DNA from: Hippophae tibetana
Taxonomy: Eukaryota > Streptophyta > Magnoliopsida > Rosales > Elaeagnaceae
DNA length: 64,000 bases
Direction of reading: 5' to 3'
NCBI GenBank assembly: GCA_037013495.1
Contig: CM072805.1
Location: 9,954,601 to 10,018,600 of the forward strand
Shown here: positions 49,034 through 63,340 of the stretch, piece after piece
How the letters are laid out: each line of letters starts with the position of its first letter
Position numbering within the stretch: position 1 is the first letter of the stretch
Position numbers and translations under genes: made by a program
The notes under the pieces: model-generated
Told to the model about the DNA's origin: nothing
The model's database searches: none
The model's input: only the letters and a program-made list of their open reading frames with translations

Positions 49034-52000
49034 CCATTTATTGATATGAAGTCAATTTATGGTTGAGAAAAGTCCATAATCATGAATTTAACATTACACA
49101 ATTGGGAATTAGAAGATTGGACCTTAAGATACTGATATGACAAAATTGAATACACCGTATTGTTAATATTAGTTCATTTGAATGGTCCATATTTGACTCA
49201 AATTCAAATAAATATAGTATATGTAAATATACACTTCAATTTCTATTCTTATCAAATAAATACTCAATCTATGGTTGGAAAAAATCGATAGCCATAATTT
49301 TAACATTAAACAATTGAGAGAAAGTAAATCTAACGTTAAAATATTGAATTAAATAATAAAAATCAAAATATTACCCTTATAATTTCAACCATTGATTGAT
49401 ATGAAGTCAATTTATGGTTGAGAAAAGTCCATAATCATGAATTTAACATTACAAAATTGGGATTTAGAAGATTGGACCTTAACATACTAATATATCAAAA
49501 TTGAATACACCGTATTTGTAATATTAGTTCATTTGAATGGTCCATATTTGACTCAAATTCAAATAAATATAGTATATGTAAATATAAACGTTAGTTTCTA
49601 TTATTATCAAATAAATAGTCGATCTATCTTTGAAAAAGTTCGATAGCCATAATTTGAACATTAAATAATTGAGTTAAATTAAACCTAAGGTTAAAAAATT
49701 GAATTAAATAATACAAATGCAAATATGCACCTTATATGTTTCTAGCATTTATTGATATGAAGTCAATTTATGGTTGAGAAAAGTCTATAATCATGAATTT
49801 AACATTACACAATTGGGATTTAGAAGATTCGGCTTTAACATACTAATATGACAAAATTGAATACACCGTATTGTTAATATTAGTTCATTTGAATGGTCCA
49901 TATTTGACTCAAATTCAAATAAATATAGTATATGTAAATATACACCTCAATTTCTATTATTATCAAAAAAATACTCGATCTATCTTTGAAAATATTCGAT
50001 AGCCATAACTTTACCTTTAAATAATTGAGATAAATTAAAACTAAGGTTAAAAAATTGAATTAAATAATACAAATGCAAATATGCACCTTATATGTTTCAA
50101 GCATTTATTGATATGAAGTCAATTTATGGTTGAGAAAAGTCCATAATCATGAATTTAACATTATATAATTGAGAATTAGAAGATTCGACCTTAACATACT
50201 TATATGACAAAATTGAATACACCGTATTGTTAATATTAGTTCATTTGAATTGTACATATTTGACTCAAATTCAAATAAATATAGGATATGTAATTATACA
50301 CCTCAATTCCTATTATAATCAAACAAATAGTCTATCTGTGGTTGACAAAAATCGATAGCCATAATTTTAACATTAAACAATTGAGATAAAGTAAATCTAA
50401 CGTTAAAATATTGAATTAAATATTACAAATGCAAATATGCCCCTTATAAGTTTCAACCATTGAATGATATGAAGTCAATTTATGGTTGAGAAAAGTCCAT
50501 AATCATGAATTTAACATTACACAATTGGGAATTAGATGATTCGATCTTAACATTGTGATATGACAAAATTGAATACACCGTATTGTTAATATTTGTTTAT
50601 TTGAATGGTCCATAATTGACTCAAATTCAAATAAATATTGGATATGTAAATATACACCTCAATTTCTATTCTTATCAAAGAAATAGTCTATCTATGGTTG
50701 ACAAAAATCGATAGCCATAATTTTAACATTAAACAATTGAGATAAATTAAATCTAACGTTAAAATATTGAATTAAATATTACAAATGCAAATATTACCCT
50801 TATAATTTCAACCATTGATTGATATGAAGTCAATTTATGGTTGAGAAAAGTCTATAATCATGAATTTAACATTACACAATTGGGAATTAGAAGATTCGAC
50901 CTTAAGATATTGATATGACAAAATTGAATACACCGTATTGTTAATATTAGTTCATTTGAATGGTCCATATTTGACACAAATTCAAATAAATAGAGTATAT
51001 GTAAATATAAACGTTAGTTTCTATTATTATCAAATAAATAGTCGATCTATCTTTGAAACAATTCGATAGCCATAATTTTAACATTAAATAATTGAGATAA
51101 ATTAAACCTAAGGTTAAAAAATTGAATTAAATAATACAAATGCAAATATGCACCTTATATGTTTCAACCATTTATTGATATGAAGTCAATTTATGGTTGA
51201 GAAAAGTCCATAATCATGAATTTAACATTACACAATTGGGAATTAGAAGATTCGACCTTAAGATACTGATATGACAAAATTGAATACACCGTATTGTTAA
51301 TACTAGTTCATTTGAATGGTCCATATTTGACTCAAATTCAAATAAATATAGGATATGTAAATATACACCTCAATTTCTATTCTTATCAAATAAATAGTCT
51401 ATCTATGGTTGAAAAATATCGATAGCCATAATTTTAACATTAAACAATTGAGATAAATTAAATCTAACGTTAAAATATTGAATTAAATATTATAAATGCA
51501 AATATTACCCTTATAATTTCAACCATTGATTGATATGAAGTCAATTTATGGTTGAGAAAAGTCTATAATCATGAATTTAACATTACACAATTGGGAATTA
51601 GAAGATTCGACCTTAAGATACTGATATGACAAAATTGAATACACCGTATTGTTAATATTAGTTCATTTGAATGGTCCATATTTGACTCAAATTCAAATAA
51701 ATATAAGATATGTAAATATACACCTCAATTTCTATTCTTATCAAATAAATAGTCTATCTATGGTTGACAAAAATCGATAGCCATAATTTTAACATTAAAC
51801 AATTGAGATAAATTAAATCTAACGTTAAAATATTGAATTAAATATTACAAATGCAAATATTACACTTATAATTTCAACCATTTATTGATATGAAGTCAAT
51901 TTATGGTTGAGAAAAGTCCATAATCATGAATTTAACATTACACAATTGGGAATTAGAAGATTGGACCTTAAGATACTGATATGACAAAATTGAATACACC

Positions 52001-54721
52001 GTATTGTTAATATTAGTTCATTTGAATGGTCCATATTTGACTCAAATTCAAATAAATATAGTATATGTAAATATACACTTCAATTTCTATTCTTATCAAA
52101 TAAATACTCAATCTATGGTTGGAAAAAATCGATAGCCATAATTTTAACATTAAACAATTGAGAGAAAGTAAATCTAACGTTAAAATATTGAATTAAATAA
52201 TAAAAATCAAAATATTACCCTTATAATTTCAACCATTGATTGATATGAAGTCAATTTATGGTTGAGAAAAGTCCATAATCATGAATTTAACATTACAAAA
52301 TTGGGATTTAGAAGATTGGACCTTAACATACTAATATATCAAAATTGAATACACCGTATTTGTAATATTAGTTCATTTGAATGGTCCATATTTGACTCAA
52401 ATTCAAATAAATATAGTATATGTAAATATAAACGTTAGTTTCTATTATTATCAAATAAATAGTCGATCTATCTTTGAAAAAGTTCGATAGCCATAATTTG
52501 AACATTAAATAATTGAGTTAAATTAAACCTAAGGTTAAAAAATTGAATTAAATAATACAAATGCAAATATGCACCTTATATGTTTCTAGCATTTATTGAT
52601 ATGAAGTCAATTTATGGTTGAGAAAAGTCTATAATCATGAATTTAACATTACACAATTGGGATTTAGAAGATTCGGCTTTAACATACTAATATGACAAAA
52701 TTGAATACACCGTATTGTTAATATTAGTTCATTTGAATGGTCCATATTTGACTCAAATTCAAATAAATATAGTATATGTAAATATACACCTCAATTTCTA
52801 TTATTATCAAAAAAATACTCGATCTATCTTTGAAAATATTCGATAGCCATAACTTTACCTTTAAATAATTGAGATAAATTAAAACTAAGGTTAAAAAATT
52901 GAATTAAATAATACAAATGCAAATATGCACCTTATATGTTTCAAGCATTTATTGATATGAAGTCAATTTATGGTTGAGAAAAGTCCATAATCATGAATTT
53001 AACATTATATAATTGAGAATTAGAAGATTCGACCTTAACATACTTATATGACAAAATTGAATACACCGTATTGTTAATATTAGTTCATTTGAATTGTACA
53101 TATTTGACTCAAATTCAAATAAATATAGGATATGTAATTATACACCTCAATTCCTATTATAATCAAACAAATAGTCTATCTGTGGTTGACAAAAATCGAT
53201 AGCCATAATTTTAACATTAAACAATTGAGATAAAGTAAATCTAACGTTAAAATATTGAATTAAATATTACAAATGCAAATATGCCCCTTATAAGTTTCAA
53301 CCATTGAATGATATGAAGTCAATTTATGGTTGAGAAAAGTCCATAATCATGAATTTAACATTACACAATTGGGAATTAGATGATTCGATCTTAACATTGT
53401 GATATGACAAAATTGAATACACCGTATTGTTAATATTTGTTTATTTGAATGGTCCATAATTGACTCAAATTCAAATAAATATTGGATATGTAAATATACA
53501 CCTCAATTTCTATTCTTATCAAAGAAATAGTCTATCTATGGTTGACAAAAATCGATAGCCATAATTTTAACATTAAACAATTGAGATAAATTAAATCTAA
53601 CGTTAAAATATTGAATTAAATATTACAAATGCAAATATTACCCTTATAATTTCAACCATTGATTGATATGAAGTCAATTTATGGTTGAGAAAAGTCTATA
53701 ATCATGAATTTAACATTACACAATTGGGAATTAGAAGATTCGACCTTAAGATATTGATATGACAAAATTGAATACACCGTATTGTTAATATTAGTTCATT
53801 TGAATGGTCCATATTTGACACAAATTCAAATAAATAGAGTATATGTAAATATAAACGTTAGTTTCTATTATTATCAAATAAATAGTCGATCTATCTTTGA
53901 AACAATTCGATAGCCATAATTTTAACATTAAATAATTGAGATAAATTAAACCTAAGGTTAAAAAATTGAATTAAATAATACAAATGCAAATATGCACCTT
54001 ATATGTTTCAACCATTTATTGATATGAAGTCAATTTATGGTTGAGAAAAGTCCATAATCATGAATTTAACATTACACAATTGGGAATTAGAAGATTCGAC
54101 CTTAAGATACTGATATGACAAAATTGAATACACCGTATTGTTAATACTAGTTCATTTGAATGGTCCATATTTGACTCAAATTCAAATAAATATAGGATAT
54201 GTAAATATACACCTCAATTTCTATTCTTATCAAATAAATAGTCTATCTATGGTTGAAAAATATCGATAGCCATAATTTTAACATTAAACAATTGAGATAA
54301 ATTAAATCTAACGTTAAAATATTGAATTAAATATTATAAATGCAAATATTACCCTTATAATTTCAACCATTGATTGATATGAAGTCAATTTATGGTTGAG
54401 AAAAGTCTATAATCATGAATTTAACATTACACAATTGGGAATTAGAAGATTCGACCTTAAGATACTGATATGACAAAATTGAATACACCGTATTGTTAAT
54501 ATTAGTTCATTTGAATGGTCCATATTTGACTCAAATTCAAATAAATATAAGATATGTAAATATACACCTCAATTTCTATTCTTATCAAATAAATAGTCTA
54601 TCTATGGTTGACAAAAATCGATAGCTATAATTTTAACATTAAACAATTGAGATAAATTAAATCTAACGTTAAAATATTGAATTAAATATTACAAATGCAA
54701 ATATTACACTTATAATTTCAA
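49034..54721 (+). repeat. Tandem 2844-bp (eight-monomer) higher-order unit, two near-identical copies
   Basis: Private variants recur exactly 2844 bp apart. They include ATCAAAATATTACCC, CATAATTTGAACATT, TGTTTCTAGCATTTATT, AACTTTACCTTTAAATAATT, GATGATTCGATCTTAACATT (TCGATC at 50541 and 53385), AAATAGAGTATATG, TTAATACTAGTTC and GGTTGAAAAATATCG (51407 and 54251). By eye the only difference I found is C at 51782 against T at 54626. An older, partly matching copy lies about 2842 bp further left (46250-49030, with TGTTGGAAAAAATCG and GATTCGGCTTTAAC). Confidence 0.8.
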
Positions 54722-55899
54722 CCATTGATTGATATGAAGTCAATTTATGGTTGAGAAAAGTCTATAATCATGAATTTAACATTACACAATAGGGAATTAG
54801 AAGATTCGACCTTAAGATACTGATATGACAAAATTGAATACACCGTATTGTTAATATTAGTTCATTTGAATGGTCCATATTTGACACAAATTCAAATAAA
54901 TATAGTATATGTAAATATAAACGTTAGTTTCTATTATTATCAAATAAATAGTCGATCTATCTTTGAAACAATTCGATAGCCATAATTTTAACATTAAACA
55001 ATTGAGAGAAAGTAAATCTAACGTTAAAATATTGAATTAAATATTACAAATGCAAATATGCCCCTTATAAGTTTCAACCATTGAATGATATGAAGTCAAT
55101 TTATGGTTGAGAAAAGTCCATAATCATGAATTTAACATTACACAATTGGGAATTAGATGATTCGACCTTAACATAGTGATATGACAAAATTGAATACACC
55201 GTATTGATAATATTAGTTCATTTGAATGGTCCATATTTGACTCAAATTCAAATAAATATAGGATATGTAAATAAACACCTCAATTTCTATTCTTATCAAA
55301 TAAATAGTCTATCTATGGTTGATAAAAATCGATAGCCATAATTTTAACATTAAACAATTGAGATAAATTAAAACTAACGTTAAAATATTGAATTAAATAT
55401 TACAAATCCAAATATTACCCTTATAATTTCAACCATTTATTGATATGAAGTCAATTTATGGTTGAGAAAAGTCTATAATCATGAATTTAACATTACACAA
55501 TTGGGATTTAGAAGATTCGACCTTAAGATACTGATATGACAAAATTGAATACACCGTATTGTTAATATTAGTTCATTTGAATGGTCCATATTTGACACAA
55601 ATTCAAATAAATATAGTATATGTAAATATAAATGTTAGTTTCTATTATTATCAAATAAATAGTCGATCTATCTTTGAAACAATTCGATAGCCATAATTTT
55701 AACATTAAATAATTGAGATAAATTAAACCGAAGGTTAAAAAATTGAATTAAATAATACAAATACAAATATGCACCTTATATGTTTCAAACATTTATTGAT
55801 ATGAAGTCAATTTATGGTTGAGAAAAGTCCATAATCATGAATTTAACATTACACAATTGGGAATTAGAAGATTCGACCTTAAGATACTGATATGACAAA

Positions 55900-58800
55900 A
55901 TTGGATACACCGTATTGTTAATATTAGTTCATTTGAATGGTCCATATTTGACTCAAATTCAAATAAATATATTATATGTAAATATACACCTCAATTTCTA
56001 TTCTTATCAAATAAATAGTCAATCTATGGTTGACAAAAATCGATAGCCATAATTTTAACATTAAACAATTGAGAGAAAGTAAATCTAACGTTAAAATATT
56101 GAATTAAATAATAAAAATCCAAATATTAACCTTATAATTTCAACCATTGATTGATATGAAGTCAATTTATGGTTGAGAAAAGTCCATAATCATGAATTTA
56201 ACATTACAAAATTGGGATTTAGAAGATTGGACCTTAACATACTAATATTACAAAATTGAATACACCGTATTTGTAATATTAGTTCATTTGAATGGTCCAT
56301 ATTTGACTCAAATTCAAATAAATATAGTATATGTAAATATAAACGTTAGTTTCTGTTATTATCAAATAAATAGTCGATCTACCTTTGAAAAAGTTCGATA
56401 GCCATAATTTTAACATTAAATAATTGAGTTAAATTAAACCAAAGGTTAAAAAATTGAATTAAATAATACAAATGCAAATATGCACCTTATATGTTTCAAC
56501 CATTTATTGATATGAAGTCAATTTATGGTTGAAAAAAGTCCATAATCATGAATTTAACATTACACAATTGGGATTTAGAAGATTCGGCTTTAACATACTA
56601 ATATGACAAAATTGAATACACTGTATTGTTAATATTAATTCATTTGAATGGTCCATATTTGACTCAAATTCAAATAAATATAGTATAAGTGAATATACAC
56701 CTCAATTTCTATTATTATCAAAAAATAGTCGATCTATCTTTGAAAAAATTCGATAGCCATAATTTTAACATTAAATAATTGAGATAAATTAAACCTAAGG
56801 TTAAAAAATTGAATTAAATAATACAAATGCAAATATGCACCTTATATGTTTCAACCATTTATTGATATGAAGTCAATTTATGGTTAAGAAAAGTCCACAA
56901 TCATGAATTTAACATTATATAATTGAGAATTAGAAGATTCGACCTTAACATACTTATATGACAAAATTGAATACACCGTATTGTTAATATTAGTTCATTT
57001 GAATGGTACATATTTGACTCAAATTCAAATAAATATAGGATATGTAAATATACACCTCAATTCCTATTATAATCAAATAAATAGTCTATCTGTGGTTGAC
57101 AAAAATCGATAGCCATAATTTTAACATAAACAATTGAGATAAAGTCAATCTAACATTAAAATATTGAATTAAATATTACAAATGCAAATATGCCCCTTAT
57201 AAGTTTCAACCATTGATTGATATGAAGTCAATTTATGGTTGAGGAAAGTCCATAATCATGAATTTAACATTACACAATTGGGAATTTGATGATTCGATCT
57301 TAACATTGTGATATGACAAAATTGAATACACCGTATTGTTAATATTTGTTTATTTGAATGGTCCATAATTGACTCAAATTCAAATAAATATAGGATATGT
57401 AAATATACACCTCAATTTCTATTCTTATCAAAGAAATAGTCTATCTATGGTTGAAAAAAATCGATAGCCATAATTTTAACATTAAACAATTGAGATAAAT
57501 TAAATCTAACGTTAAAATATTGAATTAAATATTACAAATGCAAATATTACCCTTATAATTTCAACCATTGATTGATATGAAGTCAATTTATGGTTGAGAA
57601 AAGTCTATAATCATGAATTTAACATTACACAATTGGGAATTAGAAGATTCGACCTTAAGATATTGATATGACAAAATTGAATACACCGTATTGTTAATAT
57701 TAGTTCATTTGAATGGTCCATATTTGACACAAATTCAAATAAATATAGTATATGTAAATATAAACGTTAGTTTCTATTATTATCAAATAAATAGTCGATC
57801 TATCTTTGAAAAAGTTCGATAGCCATAATTTTAACATTAAATAATTGGGTTAAATTAAATCTAAGGTTAATAAATTGAATTAAATAATACAAATGCAAAT
57901 ATGCACCTTATATGTTTCAACCATTTATTGATATGAAGTCAATTTATGGTTGAGAAAAGTCTATAATCATGAATTTAACATTACACAATAGGGAATTAGA
58001 AGATTCGACCTTAAGATACTGATATGACAAAATTGAATACACCGTATTGTTAATATTAGTTCATTTGAATGGTCCATATTTGACACAAATTCAAATAAAT
58101 ATAGTATATGTAAATATAAACGTTAGTTTCAATTATTATCAAATAAATAGTCGATCTATCTTTGAAACAATTCGATAGCCATAATTTTAACATTAAACAA
58201 TTGAGATAAATTAAATCTAAGGTTAATAAATTGAATTAAATATTACAAATGCAAATATTACCCTTATAATTTCAACCATTGATTGATATGAAGTCAATTT
58301 ATGGTTGAGAAAAGTCTATAATCATGAATTTAACATTACACAATTGGGAATTAGAAGATTCGACCTTAAGATATTGATATGACAAAATTGAATACACCGT
58401 ATTGTTAATATTAGTTCATTTGAATGGTCCATATTTGACACAAATTCAAATAAATATAGGATATGTAAATATACACCTCAATTTCTATTCTTATCAAATA
58501 AATAGTCTATCTATGGTTGATAAAAATCGATAGCCATAATTTTAACATTAAACAATTGAGATAAATTAAAACTAACGTTAAAATATTGAATTAAATAATA
58601 CAAATGCAAATATGCACCTTATAAGTTTCAACCATTGAATGATATGAAGTCAATTTATGGTTGAGAAAAGTCCATAATCATGAATTTAACATTACACAAT
58701 TGGGAATTAGAAGATTCGACCTTAAGATACTGATATGACAAAATTGAATACACCGTATTGTTAATATTAGTTCATTTGAATGGTCCATATTTGACTCAAA

Positions 58801-61800
58801 TTCAAATAAATATAGGATATGTAAATATACACCTCCATTTCTATTCTTATCAAATAAATAGTCTATCTATGGTTGATAAAAATCGATAGCCATAATTTTA
58901 ACATTAAACAATTGAGATAAATTAAAACTAACGTTAAAATATTGAATTAAATATTACAAATCCAAATATTACCCTTATAATTTCAACCATTGATTGATAT
59001 GAAGTCAATTTATGGTTGAGAAAAGTCTATAATCATGAATTTAACATTACACAATTGGGATTTAGAAGATTCGACCTTAAGATACTGATATGACAAAATT
59101 GAATACACCGTATTGTTAATATTAGTTCATTTGAATGGTCCATATTTGACACAAATTCAAATAAATATAGTATATGTAAATATAAACGTTAGTTTCAATT
59201 ATTATCAAATAAATAGTCGATCTATCTTTGAAACAATTCGATAGCCATAATTTTAACATTAAACAATTGAGATAAATTAAATCTAAGGTTAATAAATTGA
59301 ATTAAATATTACAAATGCAAATATTACCCTTATAATTTCAACCATTGATTGATATGAAGTCAATTTATGGTTGAGAAAAGTCTATAATCATGAATTTAAC
59401 ATTACACAATTGGGAATTAGAAGATTCGACCTTAAGATATTGATATGACAAAATTGAATACACCGTATTGTTAATATTAGTTCATTTGAATGGTCCATAT
59501 TTGACACAAATTCAAATAAATATAGGATATGTAAATATACACCTCAATTTCTATTCTTATCAAATAAATAGTCTATCTATGGTTGATAAAAATCGATAGC
59601 CATAATTTTAACATTAAACAATTGAGATAAATTAAAACTAACGTTAAAATATTGAATTAAATAATACAAATGCAAATATGCACCTTATAAGTTTCAACCA
59701 TTGAATGATATGAAGTCAATTTATGGTTGAGAAAAGTCCATAATCATGAATTTAACATTACACAATTGGGAATTAGAAGATTCGACCTTAAGATACTGAT
59801 ATGACAAAATTGAATACACCGTATTGTTAATATTAGTTCATTTGAATGGTCCATATTTGACTCAAATTCAAATAAATATAGGATATGTAAATATACACCT
59901 CCATTTCTATTCTTATCAAATAAATAGTCTATCTATGGTTGATAAAAATCGATAGCCATAATTTTAACATTAAACAATTGAGATAAATTAAAACTAACGT
60001 TAAAATATTGAATTAAATATTACAAATCCAAATATTACCCTTATAATTTCAACCATTGATTGATATGAAGTCAATTTATGGTTGAGAAAAGTCTATAATC
60101 ATGAATTTAACATTACACAATTGGGATTTAGAAGATTCGACCTTAAGATACTGATATGACAAAATTGAATACACCGTATTGTTAATATTAGTTCATTTGA
60201 ATGGTCCATATTTGACACAAATTCAAATAAATATAGTATAAGTAAATAAAAACGTTAGTTTCTATTATTATCAAATAAATAGTCGATCTATCTTTGAAAC
60301 AATTCGATAGCCATAATTTTAACATTAAATAATTGAGATAAATTAAACCGAAGGTTAAAAAATTGAATTAAATAATACAAATGCAAATATGCACCTTATA
60401 TGTTTCAAACATTTATTGATATGAAGTCAATTTATGGTTGAGAAAAGTCCATAATCATGAATTTAACATTACACAATTGGGAATTAGAAGATTCGACCTT
60501 AAGATACTGATATGACAAAATTGAATACACCGTATTGTTAATATTAGTTCATTTGAATGGTCCATATTTGACTCAAATTCAAATAAATATAAGATATGTA
60601 AATATACACCACAATTTCTATTCTTATCAAATAAATAGTCTATCTATGGTTGACAAAAATCGATAGCCATAATTTTAACATTAAACAATTGAGATAAATT
60701 AAATCTAACGTTAAAATATTGAATTAAATATTACAAATGCAAATATTACACTTATAATTTCAACCATTGATTGATATGAAGTCAATTTATGGTTGAGAAA
60801 AGTCTATAATCATGAATTTAACATTACACAATTGGGAATTAGAAGATTCGACCTTAAGATACTGATATGACAAAATTGAATACACCATATTGTTAATATT
60901 AGTTCATTTGAATGGTCCATATTTGACACAAATTCAAATAAATATAGTATATGTAAATATAAACGTTAGTTTCTATTATTATCAAATAAATAGTCGATCT
61001 ATCTTTGAAACAATTCGATAGCCATAATTTTAACATTAAATAATTGGGTTAAATTAAATCTAAGGTTAATAAATTGAATTAAATAATACAAATGCAAATA
61101 TGCACCTTATATGTTTCAAACATTTATTGATATGAAGTCAATTTATGGTTGAGAAAAGTCCATAATCATGAATTTAACATTACACAATTGGGAATTAGAA
61201 GATTCGACCTTAAGATACTGATATGACAAAATTGAATACACCGTATTGTTAATATTAGTTCATTTGAATGGTCCATATTTGACTCAAATTCAAATAAATA
61301 TAAGATATGTAAATATAAACGTTAGTTTCTATTATTATCAAATAAATAGTCTATCTATGGTTGTCAAAAATCGATAGCCATAATTTTAACATTAAAGAAT
61401 TGAGATAAATTAAATCTGACGTTAAAATATTGAATTAAATATTACAAATGCAAATATTACCCTTATAATTTCAACCATTGATTGATATGAAGTCAATTTA
61501 TGGTTGAGAAAAGTCTATAATCATGAATTTAACATTACACAATTGGGAATTAGAAGATTCGACCTTAAGATACTGATATGACAAAATTGAATACACCGTA
61601 TTGTTAATATTAGTTCATTTGAATGGTCCATATTTGACACAAATTCAAATAAATATAGTATATGTAAATATAAACGTTAGTTTCTATTATTATCAAATAA
61701 ATAGTCGATCTATCTTTGAAAAAGTTCGATAGCCATAATTTTAACATTAAATAATTGGGTTAAATTAAATCTAAGGTTAATAAATTGAATTAAATAATAC

Positions 61801-63340
61801 AAATGCAAATATGCACCTTATATGTTTCAAACATTTATTGATATGAAGTCAATTTATGGTTGAGAAAAGTCCATAATCATGAATTTAACATTACACAATT
61901 GGGAATTAGAAGATTCGACCTTAAGATACTGATATGACAAAATTGAATACACCGTATTGTTAATATTAGTTCATTTGAATGGTCCATATTTGACTCAAAT
62001 TCAAATAAATATATTATATGTAAATATACACCTCAATTTCTATTCTTATCAAATAAATAGTCAATCTATGGTTGACAAAAATCGATAGCCATAATTTTAA
62101 CATTAAACAATTGAGAGAAAGTAAATCTAACGTTAAAATATTGAATTAAATAATAAAAATCCAAATATTACCCTTATAATTTCAACCATTGATTGATATG
62201 AAGTCAGTTTATGGTTGAGAAAAGTCCATAATCATGAATTTAACATTACAAAATTGGGATTTAGAATATTGGACCTTAACATACTAATATTACAAAATTG
62301 AATACACCGTATTTGTAATATTAGTTCATTTGAATGGTCCATATTTGACTCAAATTCAAATAAATATAGTATATGTAAATATAAACGTTAGTTTCTGTTA
62401 TTATCAAATAAATAGTCGATCTATCTTTGAAAAAGTTCGATAGCCATAATTTTAACATTAAATAATTGAGTTAAATTAAACCAAAGGTTAAAAAATTGAA
62501 TTAAATAATACAAATGCAAATATGCACCTTATATGTTTTAACCATTTATTGATATGAAGTCAATTTATGGTTGAAAAAAGTCCATAATCATGAATTTAAC
62601 ATTACACAATTGGGATTTAGAAGATTCGGCTTTAACATACTAATATGACAAAATTGAATACACTGTATTGTTAATATTAGTTCATTTGAATGGTCCATAT
62701 TTGACTCAAATTCAAATAAATATAGTATAAGTGAATATACACCTCAATTTCTATTATTATCAAAAAATAGTCGATCTATCTTTGAAAAAATTCGATAGCC
62801 ATAATTTTAACATTAAATAATTGAGATAAATTAAACCTAAGGTTAAAAAATTGAAATAAATAATACAAATGCAAATATGCACCTTATATGTTTCAACCAT
62901 TTATTGATATGAAGTCAATTTATGGTTAAGAAAAGTCCATAATCATGAATTTAACATTATATAATTGAGAATTAGAAGATTCGACCTTAACATACTTATA
63001 TGACAAAATTGAATACACCGTATTGTTAATATTAGTTCATTTGAATGGTACATATTTGACTCAAATTCAAATAAATATAGGATATGTAAATATACACCTC
63101 AATTCCTATTATAATCAAATAAATAGTCTATCTGTGGTTGACAAAAATCGATAGCCATAATTTTAACATTAAACAATTGAGATAAAGTCAATCTAACATT
63201 AAAATATTGAATTAAATATTACAAATGCAAATATGCCCCTTATAAGTTTCAACCATTGATTGATATGAAGTCAATTTATGGTTGAGAAAAGTCCATAATC
63301 ATGAATTTAACATTACACAATTGGGAATTAGATGATTCGA
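55900..63340 (+). repeat. Dispersed ~1.3-kb duplication inside the satellite (offset 6042 bp)
   Basis: Segments of about 1.3 kb at 55900-57260 and 61940-63300 share AAATATATTATATGTAAAT (55961 region and 62003 region), GTTTCTGTTATTATC, GGTTGAAAAAAGTCC, GATTCGGCTTTAAC (56581 and 62623), TATAAGTGAATATACACC and ATGGTTAAGAAAAGTCC. The offset is 17 monomers. A handful of single-base differences and one small indel separate them. Confidence 0.75.
58090..60235 (+). repeat. Three-monomer tandem duplication in the satellite (offset 1066 bp)
   Basis: CGTTAGTTTCAATTATTATC (58121 and 59187), AAGTTTCAACCATTGAATG and CACCTCCATTTCTATTC occur in the same order 1066 bp apart. Confidence 0.75.
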
